A stretch of 64,000 nt of DNA from Branchipolynoe longqiensis (lineage: Eukaryota > Annelida > Polychaeta > Phyllodocida > Polynoidae). Below the pieces are notes generated by a model. The model was not told where the DNA came from. It did no database searches and worked only from the letters and a program-made list of their open reading frames with translations. Shown one piece after another: positions 34,382-45,307 of this stretch. Position 1 is the stretch's first letter. Each line of letters starts with the position of its first letter. A program made the translations under genes and the position numbers. The stretch lies in NCBI GenBank assembly GCA_030323885.1, contig CM059192.1:69504877-69568876 (forward strand). Direction: 5' to 3'.

Positions 34382-34874
34382 AGCCGTGTTTACACGGGTG
34401 ATTTAAAACGCCACATATAAAACGCCTTGCCTAGATCGACACACATTTGCCGTGTAAACGCGACTCTGAGGCGTTTTAGGGCTGAATCGCTTCATATGAA
34501 ACGCCTCATCTATACCACCTCGCGAGGTAGTATAGATGAAACGATTCAGCTGGTTCCCGGCAGTGTTAGGGCCCGATTAGGACGAAACCTAGTGAATGCA
34601 ATCATATTTAACAGAATGTCCTACTCAAATAATGAAATTTAATTAAATTAACCTTAAATTCCAAGCGCTATTAACGTAGCAGCTTCATCTGAGTCGAATT
34701 GACGAGTGTAAACTATACACCTAGCAGTGCTTGCCGGCTACAGGCGCACCACAGGCTGCTGGTTCCCGGTGCCAAAACACTTTAAAAACTCTGCCCGTGT
34801 AAACGCACCTCAAAAACGCCTCATATAAATCGCCTTGTCTAGATCGTTTCACAATTCCCCGTGTAAACACGGCT
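34382..34874. mobile_element. MITE with AGCCGTGTTTACACGG ends, 493 bp
   Basis: Ends AGCCGTGTTTACACGG and CCGTGTAAACACGGCT, flanked by CAT on both sides. The internal palindrome CATCTATACCACCTCG / CGAGGTAGTATAGATG has one mismatch. It lies 160 bp upstream of the TATA box at 35032. Confidence 0.8.
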
Positions 34875-34959
34875 CATGTTTACCCGCTTTTGAGTTGGAA
34901 AATATAATAAAACATATACTTTAATGCAATTTAAAAGTGAAATCGACAGCGTTCTCTGA

Positions 34960-34970
34960 CCGCCATCTTG
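34960..34970 (+). promoter_or_regulatory. YY1-like site CCGCCATCTTG
   Basis: This is a match to the reverse complement of the YY1 core (AAGATGGCGG), 60-70 bp upstream of the TATA box. Other copies of the short core occur by chance elsewhere. Confidence 0.35.
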
Positions 34971-35031
34971 TCTTTTTGCATTCTCTCCCATTTCACCAAC
35001 TCTGTTCTGATATAAGTAACCATTTGCCACT

Positions 35032-35039
35032 TATATAAG
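35032..35039 (+). promoter_or_regulatory. TATA box of the PPxY membrane protein gene
   Basis: TATATAAG lies about 130 bp upstream of the ATG, so transcription would start near 35060-35070 and give a 5' UTR of about 100 nt. Position and motif are seen; function is inferred. Confidence 0.45.
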
Positions 35040-35167
35040 GCTGGTATTCACCTGTGTACTACAAGTACCGGGTGAATCTTTTATCTATACTTGACCCTGC
35101 TCTCCCTTGCAGTGGTAGTGGGCGCGAGAGTGTTGGATGGCACGGCAAGGTAAGGCCTCGCTGCCCT

Positions 35168-35330
35168 ATGGATACACTGTCGGGTAGCTACAGCTCGCTG
35201 TATCTGGGAAACCCGCTCACCTACCTCTTCAACAGCACGCTGTGCTATGTCGTGTCGGGCGTCGCAATCCTCGTCGTCGGGGTCATCATCACCTCGGTCA
35301 CCTTCCAGAACCTCGACCCTCTCCACGAGG
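35168..35330 (+). CDS. PPxY membrane protein, exon 1
   Basis: The ATG begins MDTLSGSYSSLYLGNPL. The donor is GAGG|gtgagt at 35331. It carries transmembrane helix 1 (CYVVSGVAILVVGVIITSV). A possible acceptor (cttgcag at 35106-35112) upstream means an additional 5' exon is possible. Confidence 0.8.
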
Positions 35331-38300
35331 GTGAGTTGTCGTTGTTATTGTTGTTGTTATTATTATTATTATTATTGTGATAGGCCGCGTATGGCCGGTT
35401 GGTACTGTTTATTAAATTAATTTTGTTGTTGTGTAAATATTTTATTCATCTGAATACATATTTTGTCACCACATGTTTTCAATCCAAGATATCGATCTTC
35501 CGAACACCGAAAGTTAAAGCTGCATAGTCCGATGAAAACGTCAAATTTTCAAAACGATAGCAATAATTTAGATTTGATTCTAGATGTCTAACTTAGATAC
35601 TGGTGCACTTATCAAACATTTGTCACCACATAGAAGGGAATAAGGAGGCAATTTAATAGAACCTGTTACTGCAGAAGTCTATGGTGTCAGAGTTTTGGCA
35701 TGCTTGCCAAAATTAATTTAGCATGTTTTATATTTCAAAAGTTGGTCATTTAAAATAAAAGTTACTTAAAACTAAAGTGAGGTAGATTATAATCATCAAC
35801 CTAATATATTTATCTCGGAAAATTAAAACCATCGGACTACGCAACTTTAAGTATCCGGGGAGAGGACAAAGCTAGCGCAGGACCGGATGTAGCATATTCC
35901 CTTAAACCCCGCTCCCCACATGTGTCCTAATGGGGGACCTCCGACTTTTTAGTTCAAATTCCTGCCGTTCGCGTCGCCACTGAACTAGTGCAGCACACTG
36001 TGACACTGCAAACTCAATGGCTATGAGCAATCTTCATACAGAAGAAGTCAAATATCTCTAAAACCACACCACCTAGAGACAAACCGCTTGATACACATAT
36101 AGAAAACATATTCAACGAATAGATTATATTAAATTTATAAGGTTAGGGTTCTGCATTTCTATTAAATTTGAATAAAATAAACGTTTTGCACTGCATGTAC
36201 CGGCAAACTCAATGCATTGCCAATGGCAATATCTCTAAAACCACACCACTTAGAAACAAACTGTTTGGAACACATATAGAAAACATATTCAACGAATAGA
36301 TTATATTAAATTTATAAGGTTACGGTTCTGTATTTCTATTAATTTTGAATAAAATAGACGTTTTGCACTGCGCGTCCCAGCAAACTCAATGCATTGTCAA
36401 TGGCCGTGAGCAATCTTCATGCAGAAGAAGTCAAATATCTCTAAAACCACACCACCTAGAGACAACCCGCTTGGTACACATATAGAAAACATATTCAACG
36501 AATAGATTATATTAATTTATAAGGTTAGGGTTCTGCATTTCTATTAATTTTGAATAAAATAAATGTGTTGCACTGCGCGTACCGGCAAACTCAAAGCATT
36601 GTCAATGACCGTGTAGGCCCACTATTACCAACGCGCCACCAAGTGTCGGAAAATGAACTACGCCACATGTCCCCCATTGGCGCAACACAAAGGGAAGATG
36701 AGGAGAGTAAACAACATATGCTTCAAGGTTTAATTCCTTTGATCCACCCACTGTGGTGTCACAGAAACAAGTGACCCACCCCCTGACCAATCAGGTCGCA
36801 GGTAACATCTCATGGTGGGAGGTGGCTGCTAATCAGTAGCAGTGAGGGGCAGTAACACTAACAGTAAGGGGCGGTCCACTCAGGCACCCCCCCTCCCCCC
36901 TCCTGGCTGGCTCTCTTGCCACCTGTCACCATATGCGGGTGACAATGGTCAGTGCAGTCCCTGTCACCACCACATGATGGTGAGGCTCATGTATGGACCA
37001 CTGCATTATTATTATTATATTATTTCTTTAAAAACAAAAAGAAATCAAGGCGTCATAATGTACTTTGATTATTTAAGGTTTCATTATTCAATGGCTTTGA
37101 ATTTCTGCGATATTGAAAAAAGACTATTATTATTGCGGGTGCTACTGCTGAAGAGAAATAGTTTTGTTTGATCTCTGTAAGGGTGTGATTCCTTCTGGTC
37201 CCACACATTAAAGGGGCTGTAACAGGACCTAAGCAACTTTATTTTATTATATTCACAATTATTGTTGATCAAGTAATACTACTCAATCTTACCACACGCA
37301 GTGGCCAAATCGGTAGAGCGCGGGCTTCGTGTGCGGGAGTTCAGTTCCCGGTCGAGTCAAACCGAGATGACTTATAAAATTGATACTTATCACTTCCTAG
37401 CCAGGGGCTCGGCATTAAATTTAATAGGATAGGACAAGGACTGGTTAGCTCAGTGTCAGGGTAATGTGACTGGGTGGGATATCAGGTCATGGTGCTGGTG
37501 GTCTGATTTCCCAGTGGTGCAGCACTATAAAGACACTGTGACTTCGCACTGTCGCAAATCAGTACCTGTCCTGATATGACCTTAGATGTTGCCACAACGT
37601 AAAACTCCAAAAATCAACCAATGAAACAATCTTACACTCTGTTATTTATGGCTCAACCAATGTCTGAGAGTCAGGTTGTGGCTATTAGTGTCATTCAGCT
37701 TGAATGACTGCGCTCAGTGATGTAGGCTCGAGAATACTTACAAACTTCGAATGGAGTGCAAACACTACTCTCATTTAATGTAAATTTGACGGTTTTGAGT
37801 ATGCCCTATACCCTATATAAGTCCACCTGTCCCTCCCTGTGTGACGTCACATAATTACTGAGAGTAATGGTGCTGGGCAAACCTATCATTTTCTGAGATA
37901 AATATATTAGGTTGATCATTATAATCTACCGTACTTTAGTTTGAAGCAATTTTTATTTTAAATGGCTAACTTTCGAGATATTTGAAGTGCAAACATGCTA
38001 AATTAATTTTGGCAAGCATGCCAAACCTCTTGACACCATAGACTTCTGCAGTAACATATTCTTTTAAATTGACTCAGTGTTCTCTTCTATGTGGCAATAA
38101 TTGCTTAAAAAGTGCGTCAGTATCTGAGTTAGATATATAGGATAAAATCTAGATAGTTGTTTTGGTTTTCAAAATGTTATGCTTTTATCGGACTATGCAT
38201 CTTTAAGATACGTAGCATATTCATGGTTGGAATACATGGTAAAATCACGTGACTAGAACTTTATGGGTTGGCTCCAGCCAATGCCATACTGTTTTTTACT

Positions 38301-41300
38301 TATTCATAACCCAGAGTCCTCATCACAAACATTGCAAGAATCAAATGATACATACAAATATAAAACAAAAAGAACAGTAGCGCTGACAATTGACATGCTT
38401 ACCAAAGAGACCCCCCACAGAAACATGGCCGCATTTGCTGTATTTCAGGGAACAAAGAGCGGTATGCGGGCCCTGTGCTTATGGGAGCCGGCATCTTGGT
38501 GATGGGTCGAGGGGCCTTTTGGAAACTCAAACAACTCGACTGCCGTGCCACCATCAACCGCCACCGTGGGCTCTGGCGGCGTCTTTTCAGCTGGGTAAGT
38601 CTGCTGGTCCCTCCATCTTCTCGCTAGCGTCTCTTCAGCTGGGTAAATCTCCTGGTCCCTCCTTCTCACCAGCATCCCTTCAGCTGGGTAAGTCTCCTGG
38701 TCCCTCCATCTTCTCGCTGGCGTCCCTTCAGCTGGCTCAGTCTCCTTGTCCCTCCATTTTCTCACCAGTGTCTCTTCAACTGGGTTAATCTCCTGGTCCC
38801 TCCATCTTCTTGCCATCATCTCTCTTCAGCTGGGTAATTCTCCTGGTCCCCTCCATCTTCTCGCCAGGAGTTTGAATCCAAGCCTAATCAAACCAATGAC
38901 TTATAAATTTGATACATGTCACTTCCTAGCCCGGTGCTCAGCATTACTAGGATTGGGCAAGGACTGGTTAGCTCAGTATCAGGATAATGTGACTGAGTGG
39001 GATATCAAGTCATGGTGCCAAGGGCCTGGTCTCCCAGTTAAGCAACACTATAAAATCGCCATGAGTGCGGACTGTCACAAGTCGGTACCCGACCTGATAT
39101 GACCGTAGATGTTGCTAGGATCTAAAAACCCAAATAAACAAACAAAACTTTATCGCCCTAAATGTGGGATTTCAGTCCATTGGATGTTGATAGAGGGAAG
39201 CACAGTCGAGATGAAATCTCATCCAGAGTGTCCTGGGCCTCAAACCCCAATATCGGGTAATACCTGCCTAGTGTGTACCATATGGTGACACTGTTCTTTG
39301 ACCAGACCATTTTTTTCTGCCTCAGCAGCGGCAACACGACGAGGATGGAGAGGCAGCTGCAATCTACCTTGAACCCACAGATCCAGAAGAATTGTAAGTT
39401 ACCCCGTGATTTAAGAAGTGACACTCTCATAGTCAAGTAACTTATAAATATAAGGATTGATTTACAGTGTTTGTACAGAGTCGGACTTTCGTCGGATATT
39501 CACATATTTGTCAGATAAAGTAAGATTTTCTATAATTTTGCATTATTTTTGGACTAATCCGTCGGATTTTGTTTACATTTCTTGTTTAAAACTTAACATG
39601 AATGTCAAATTCTTTAGCATGCTAATGAAATTAGTTACTTTATTCAGAATATATCTTGTTAATTGTCTGACAGTTTTGCTTTTTTCATATTTCAAGTACT
39701 GGAGGAAAACTAAGATTTTGGTTGCGCAAAAGTAGGATTTTAATTTCTGCCTTGGTACAAACACTGCTTTAGTTCGATGGTCAAGATAGTTTATAGGGAG
39801 GTAGACTGATTTAATATTCTCATTCTGACCTCTGGTCGTGTACATCAAAATTCGCTTAAAGAAAGAAGTTGGGTTTGTTCTGTAAATATTGTAAGTATCG
39901 GACTATACAGCTTTAACCCGAAAAAGGGTTATTTCAGTTTTGTGTATGGTTTTCCTTAGATTTTGTTAATTTCAAATGGCACACAAATAACTTCCAATTT
40001 GCTTGGCGCTGGCCATTGGCAAAATATACTACCTTTAAACATGTTGCAATCGACTTTACTTTAGTTTGAAGTAACTTTATTATAAATGGGTTATGGCCGA
40101 ATGAGTAGAGCGTCCGTCTCCTGTTTTGGGAGATCGGGAGATCCGAACCCGTGAGTTTGTGGGTTCGAATTCTGGTCGAGTCAAACCAATGACATAAAAA
40201 TTGATACTTGTCGCTTCCTAGCCTGGCGCTCGGCATTATTAGTATATGGCAAGGACTGGTTGGCTCAGTGTCAGGATAATGTGACTGAGTGGGATATCAG
40301 GTCATGGTGCCAGCGGCCTGGTTTCCCAGTGGGGCAGCACTACAAAGTTGCAATTAGTGCGCACTGTCACAAGTGTGTACCCGTCCTGATATAACCTTAG
40401 ATGTTGCTAGGAGTTAAAACAACAACAAACAAACAAATTATAAATGGGTTAACTTTGGAGATATTTAACATAAAAACATACAAAATATAATTTTGGAATG
40501 CATATCTAAAATCTGTCACCATATGCTTCAGCAGTAATAATGACTATTAAATTGACTTAGTTTTCCCTTCTATGTAGCAACAAAATAATAAGCAATAATT
40601 GCGCCAGTATAGGGTCAAATATAGGTAATAATCTTTGTTTTGAAAATTTGATGCTTTCATTGGACTACAACTGTAATATGTATTCGTCTTTTATCATACC
40701 GGGCGCTGTGGCCTAATTGGTAGAGCGCGGTCCTCGCATGCGGAAGGTTGGGAGTTTGGTTCCCGGTCGAGTTAAACCAATGACTTTAAAAGTGATACTT
40801 GTTGCTTCCTGGCCTGGCATTGGTCATTAATAGGTTATGGCAAGGACTGGTTAGCTCAGTGTCAGGATAATGTGACTGAGTGGGATATTGGGTCATGGTG
40901 CTGGTGGCCTGATTTCCCAATGGGGCAGCACTATAAAATCACCATGAGCGTGCACTGTCACAAGTCGGCACCGTCCTGATATGACCTTAGATGTCGCCAT
41001 GAAGTAAAACTCCAATAACAATCAACCTTTTATCATACAATATCATATCATAACGCTGTTGTTGAGTGGGTGTGTTAGTAATAGACTACATCACGGTTCC
41101 AGCGGCGCGGTGCATTGTGGGATGCATCAGAGCAAAACAACCCCCCCAAAAGCACATGGTACATGCTAATACACTGGGTGCAGCTATGAAATGTGCTAGT
41201 TTCAGCTCATCTCAACTCTTGTTTGAAACATAGAATACAAACTACAAAAAAAGATATAAAATAAATTAAGATATTAATCTTTTATCTAGCATTGCATTTA

Positions 41301-43354
41301 CATCAATATAATCAGCACATCTTATGCCATTTGCATTTAGATTTAGAAAGATCTAGGCACTCAGACTAGTGTTAGAGCCATAGCCAGAGTACTCAATGCA
41401 TTGTCAATGGCAGTGAGCAATCTCCATACAGAAAAAGTGAAATATTGATAAAACGACACCACCTAGGCACAAACCGCTTGGAACACATATAGAAAACATG
41501 TTTAACAAAAAGATTATATTAAATTTATAAGGTTAGGGTTTTGGATTTCTATTAATTTTGAATAAAACTGACATTTTTCAATGCGCATATAGGCAAACTC
41601 AATGGCCATACGCCCTTGCTTTGCTCCCACCACCGTTTTCAGCGCATTCGCAGTCGGAACCGTGATGTAGTCTATTAGGGAATTAATAGTTACCCAGCTG
41701 AAGAGACGCCACCAGAGCCCACAGTCAAGTTGTTTGAGGTAGTAGTTAGTGAATTAGTTGGTAGTTAGGTTGTGAGTCAGTTAGTAGTTAGTGAATTGGT
41801 GAGTGAGTGAAATAGTAGTTATTGAATTAGTTGGTAGTGAGTTAGTTTGTGAGTATGTTAATGAATCAGTTACTGGTTAGTGGATTGGTGAGAGTGAATT
41901 AGTAATTAATGAATTTGTTGGTAGTTAGTTTGAAAGTAAATTAGTAATTAGTGAATTAATTGGTAGTTTGTGAGTCAGTTGGTGAATTGGTGATTGAGTG
42001 AATTAGTGGTGAGTTGGTGAATTAGTTAGTATTTAGTGAATTAGTTGGTAGTTTGAGTGAGCAAGTGAATCAGTTAGTAGAACAGTGAATTGGTGAGTGA
42101 ATGAATCAGTTAGTAGTTAGTGAATTGTTGAGTGAGTGAATCAGTTAGTAGTTAGTGAATCGTTGAGTGAGTGAATTATTTAGTAGTTAGTGAATTGTTG
42201 AGTGACTGAATCAGTTAGTAGTTAGTGAATTGTTGAGTGAGTGAATTATTTAGTAGTGAATTGTTGAGTGACTGAATCAGTTGGTAGTTAGTGAATTAGT
42301 GAGTGAATTAGTAGTTAGTGAATCAGGTAGTTAATGAATTGATGAATTAGTAGTTAATGAACTGGTTGGTAGTTAGTTTGTGAGTGATTGAGTTAGTGAA
42401 TCAGTTACTAGTTAGTGAATTGGTGAGTGAGTGAATTATTTAGTAGTTAGTGAATTGTTGAGTGACTGAATCAGTTAGTAGTTAGTGAATTGGTGAGTGT
42501 AGTTCATGGATTGATGAATTAGTAGTTAATGAACTGGTTGGTAGTTAGTTTGTGAGTGAGTTAGTGAATCAGTTATAGTTAGTGAATTGGTGAGTGACTG
42601 AATCAGTTAGTAGTTAGTGAATTGGTGAGTGAATTAGTAGTTAGTAAATCAGGTAGTTCATGAATTGATGAATTAGTAGTCAATGAAATAGTTGGTAGTT
42701 AGTTTGTGAGTGAGTTAGTGAATCAGTTATAGTTAGTGAATTGTTGAGTGAATGAATCAGTTAGTAGTTAGTGAATCTGTGAGTGAATTAGTAGTTAGTG
42801 AATCAGGTAGTTCATGGATTGATGAATTAGTAGTTAATGAGATGGTTGGTAGTTAGTCTGTGAGTGAGTGAGTTAGTGAATCAGCTATAGTTAGTGAATT
42901 GGTGAGTGAGTGAAGTAGTTAACCTAAAACCCTGTATGATCCATCCCGGTGTTGTGGACAGCTCACCTTACCTAGCCTCAACAGCTGTCTGGATTACGAC
43001 TTCCCCTCTAGGTTATACTGCGACGACCCTCCGTCTTACGCCCAGGTGACAAGCCAGTCGTCAGAGTCGGCCAGCGGAGCCGACTCGAGCAATGGTGCTA
43101 ATATTAGTGCGTCGGCCGCGCCGACTGTCCGCGCCGACCGCTTTGGTGCTATATCGAACCCGGCTCTCGAACTGGGAGAGGGCGATGATGGGGGAGTTGA
43201 CGTGTCCGCCCGGGGTGGCGCAGGGGCAGGGGCTGGGGCGGGTACCGGGGGCCGGGGCGGCCCGCTACAGTCGCAGCCATCTACTGACTCCTACCCGGGC
43301 TTCCCACCCCCGCCTTACGACGAAGTCCGCCACATTCACCAGACGCGTATTTGA
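35168..43354 (+). CDS. two-pass membrane protein with C-terminal PPxY motifs, 4 coding exons
   Basis: Exons 35168-35330, 38449-38594, 39326-39393 and 43012-43354 join in phase to give 239 codons ending in TGA. The protein has an N-terminal tail with sequon NST at residue 22. A strong membrane helix spans about 25-46, and a second, weaker one about 61-79 contains an Arg. A basic segment (RHRGLWRRLF) is followed by an acidic linker and a long low-complexity Gly/Ala/Ser tail. PPSY (132-135) and PPPY (225-228) could recruit WW-domain proteins such as NEDD4-type ligases; that is inference. The topology resembles small TMEM/adaptor proteins but I cannot name the family. The start is uncertain because the frame stays open upstream to 35054. 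Confidence 0.82.
35518..35846. mobile_element. TTAA-flanked MITE, full length
   Basis: 329 bp between TTAA 35514-35517 and 35847-35850, in intron 1 of the PPxY gene. Confidence 0.82.
36000..36610. repeat. tandem array of an element R interior unit
   Basis: Three units of 165-210 bp (CTCAATGCATTGTCAATGG, ATATCTCTAAAACCACACCA, TATAGAAAACATATTCAACG, TTTATAAGGTTAGGGTTCTG). Single copies are at 41400-41600, 43715-43800, 57730-57900 and 60218-60270. Confidence 0.85.
37293..37626 (+). mobile_element. SINE type A, full length
   Basis: 334 bp with box A GTGGCCAAATCGGTAGAGCG, box B GAGTTCAGTTCCC, body and tail. Flanking duplication CAATCTTAC (37284-37292 and 37627-37635). Confidence 0.9.
37885..38202. 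mobile_element. TTAA MITE, left end lost
   Basis: Follows the family from ATTTTCTGAGATAAATATATT to CGGACTATGCATCT before TTAA at 38203. Confidence 0.75.
38449..38594 (+). CDS. PPxY membrane protein, exon 2
   Basis: 146 nt, acceptor atttcag, donor AGCTGG|gtaagt. It encodes NKERYAGPVLMGAGILVMGR and on to the basic stretch RHRGLWRRLFSW. The last bases and the donor are the first unit of a minisatellite that repeats the splice site downstream. Confidence 0.85.
38580..38875. repeat. minisatellite amplifying the exon 2 splice donor
   Basis: Six 45-52 bp units of CTTCAGCTGG|GTAAGT followed by CTCCTGGTCCCTCCATCTTC. The first unit is the end of exon 2. Downstream junctions read GTAAAT, GTAAGT, GCTCAG, GTTAAT and GTAATT. 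Confidence 0.9.
38866..39135 (+). mobile_element. SINE type A, head partly lost
   Basis: Starts in the box B region (GAGTTTGAATCCAAGCC) and runs to the tail with ATAAACAAACAAA. Confidence 0.82.
39326..39393 (+). CDS. PPxY membrane protein, exon 3
   Basis: 68 nt, acceptor gcctcag after a T-rich tract, donor AATT|gtaagt. It encodes QRQHDEDGEAAAIYLEPTDP EE. Phases 0 and 2 match exons 2 and 4. Confidence 0.83.
40045..40680. mobile_element. TTAA MITE remnant split by a SINE
   Basis: ACTTTAGTTTGAAGTAACTTT before and AACTTTGGAGATATTTAAC after the SINE at 40094 restore the MITE interior. Confidence 0.75.
40094..40437 (+). mobile_element. SINE type A, full length, with target duplication
   Basis: 344 bp. 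Head TGGCCGAATGAGTAGAGCG, box B GTGGGTTCGAATTC, body, CGTCCTG..CAGGA(C/G) tail hairpin region and (ACAA)n end. Perfect 14-bp duplication TTATAAATGGGTTA (40080-40093 and 40438-40451). Confidence 0.95.
40700..41026 (+). mobile_element. SINE type A, full length, with target duplication
   Basis: 327 bp flanked by CTTTTATCATAC (40688-40699 and 41027-41038). Box A TGTGGCCTAATTGGTAGAGC and box B GTTTGGTTCCCGG. Confidence 0.95.
41084..41672. mobile_element. element R, 589-bp TIR element
   Basis: Ends GACTACATCACGGTTCC and GGAACCGTGATGTAGTC, flanked by TA on both sides, which points to a Tc1/mariner-like mobiliser. No ORF. Other copies at 31524 and 49525. Confidence 0.85.
41688..41738 (-). pseudogene. 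inverted copy of the end of PPxY gene exon 2
   Basis: On the minus strand it reads CTCAAACAACTTGACTG, then GGGCTCTGGTGGCGTC, then TTCAGCTGGGTAA. It is exon 2 plus its donor with about 23 bp missing, reinserted backwards in intron 3. Confidence 0.8.
41735..42925. repeat. 1.2-kb TTAGTGAATTAGT minisatellite
   Basis: Irregular array of TGAATTGGTGAGTGAGTGAA and CAGTTAGTAGTTAG words in intron 3 of the PPxY gene. Confidence 0.9.
43012..43354 (+). CDS. PPxY membrane protein, terminal exon
   Basis: Acceptor ccctctag, then LYCDDPPSYAQV, a Ser/Gly/Ala-rich GC-rich tail, PPPPYDEV and the stop TGA at 43352-43354. The GC content falls sharply after the stop, supporting the end of coding. Confidence 0.85.
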
Positions 43355-43800
43355 AGTTGTAAACATGGATGACGGAGGGATCGCCGTGTGGAACGAGGGA
43401 CCAGACTGGACTGGATAGCGCGGTGTCAAGGACGGCGGGGGAAGCCGTCAACAGAGCCTCGATCTGCAGCGTCTGGCTGGCGGAACGTGGACCTCGCCTT
43501 AAATTATTGCTGTTTCGGAATCTATTGCGCTTCAGGTTCTTTTGGGGTCTTTTTCTTCCTTTTTTAAAAAGAGGGGTGTGGTCTGTGGTGATGGAGTTTG
43601 GGAAACTACTATTGGACCATCATCGTACAGCATGTGGTGTGTGTGATGGGCATATTGGAACACGGGCCGGTGTTGCGGTTTCCGCAGCATACCAGTTTGC
43701 CAGGGACACACCCATTCAAATGCATTGTCAATGGCCGTGAGCAAATCTTCATACAGAAAAAGTCAAATATCTCTCAAATTACACCACCTAGAAACAACCC
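43355..43800 (+). other. 3' UTR region of the PPxY gene, ending in an element R fragment
   Basis: No AATAAA was found close to the stop. The element R interior unit begins about 43715. Confidence 0.4.
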
Positions 43801-43919
43801 ACTTGGATCTGTGTTTACGTGGTTTTGCGCCTGAACTCTTCATATATATATATGTATCCATATATGTTTTCTGTCCAGCATTAACAAAGAAGAATGAGTA
43901 TCACCAACAGCAACAAATA

Positions 43920-44744
43920 TAAGACAAGAAGCGAGCCCAGTGATTAGTAGCCTCAACCAGATTTCCCTCATCTGGAAACTAAATATAGGGAAACATGGAA
44001 TGTCATACTCATGTATGGAACTTAGTCCGATGTGACTTTAACTCTTATATAACTACTCATCAGCCGAAATTACGTGTAGAACAGTACAAAGACAGATGGC
44101 CCATCGACAGACGGAGATTAATTAGCCTATCAGTATTGCAAACATTTTCTTGGTATTTTAATCGGATGTAGTCCAGTCTCATTTGTACCATGGTGCGTTC
44201 TTTTGTATGCATCTGTAGCAGCAGCAACAGCAGAAGTGTGCTGTAGAAATAGTAAATTTGTAATTCATCTATTTATTGGATATTTATTGTTTGGGGTACA
44301 TTTTTATTTTGGTGTCTACTTTCAATTGTGGCGTAGTAATTCGCAGCTGTGGAGTGTGGTTCACAGCTGTGTAAGGCTTGCCTGCAACAGGGCCGCCATG
44401 TTTTCTGTGGAGAAATGTTGGCCTTCATAATCAAGGCGCCATTATGATGATTTGAATTGGGGTTGTTATATGTTGTGATACACTATCAACGAAGCTGCCC
44501 TGCCAGTTGCATTTAAGATCGAGTATTTGGGAGAGAAAGGGAAAACACAACATATTCAGTATGAATAACTGGTTGGTGATTCAATTCAAATGTGTTCTAT
44601 ATGTATTAGGATATTCAGGGATGAAAAGATCTTCACGGTTTCGCGGATTTCTGCAATTTAAATTTTGTGTTTTCCTTTGGCCAATTTCGGACAATTAAGT
44701 GTTTGGAACATTTCACCATTTTGTTTCTATATATTCTCTCGATC

Positions 44745-44778
<34 letters not shown>

Positions 44779-44880
44779 GACAAAATGCCAGAAATATATT
44801 CTAGCAGTTTGTGGATTTGGGGGTGGAGGCTGGTCGGGCTGTCTGAGGATTTCCACAACGAGGCCAGGGTTCGGGCGGGT
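43920..44880. other. intergenic, no recognisable gene
   Basis: AT-rich with an ATT microsatellite at 44745-44780. No coding signature. Confidence 0.35.
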
Positions 44881-44884
44881 CCTT

Positions 44885-45296
44885 AATACCTGGGCAATCC
44901 TGGAATTTGATAATTCAGGATTCCGGCCATGGAAAGTCCTGGAATTTGTCTAAAGATTCTTGAAAGTCCTTGAAAATGGAAAATCATGACCATATTATTT
45001 TTAAAGCCTATTTTCGCTGATGTGCCCACACTTCAATCAGTGATGTTTTGTATTAAAAGTGATTTTTGTGGGTTTGTTATCCTGCCTCTTGATTTGTATC
45101 TTAAAACTATACATATAGTCATTGTTATTTCTCATGCTTATTCACAATTCACATCTAACCCAGTGAATCAACTCTGAATACAGCTGTGTTTTGGGGCACT
45201 TTAATTTAATAAACGTCTTAGAAACATCCTGCAAGTTTGCATTGGAAAGTCCTGGAATTTGATATGTCAAAATACGTATGAACCCTGGATGCAGAA
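44885..45296. mobile_element. hAT-type MITE remnant
   Basis: GGAAAGTCCTGGAATTTG occurs repeatedly, and the right end reads ATGAACCCTGG. A matching fragment lies inverted at 11705-11780. Confidence 0.5.
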
Positions 45297-45307
45297 ATTC
45301 TATTATG

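Noticed and set aside
40094..40200. Possible tRNA genes at this and other SINE heads
   Set aside because: Boxes A and B are present but the cloverleaf is poor, and each is fused to the same SINE body and flanked by target duplications.
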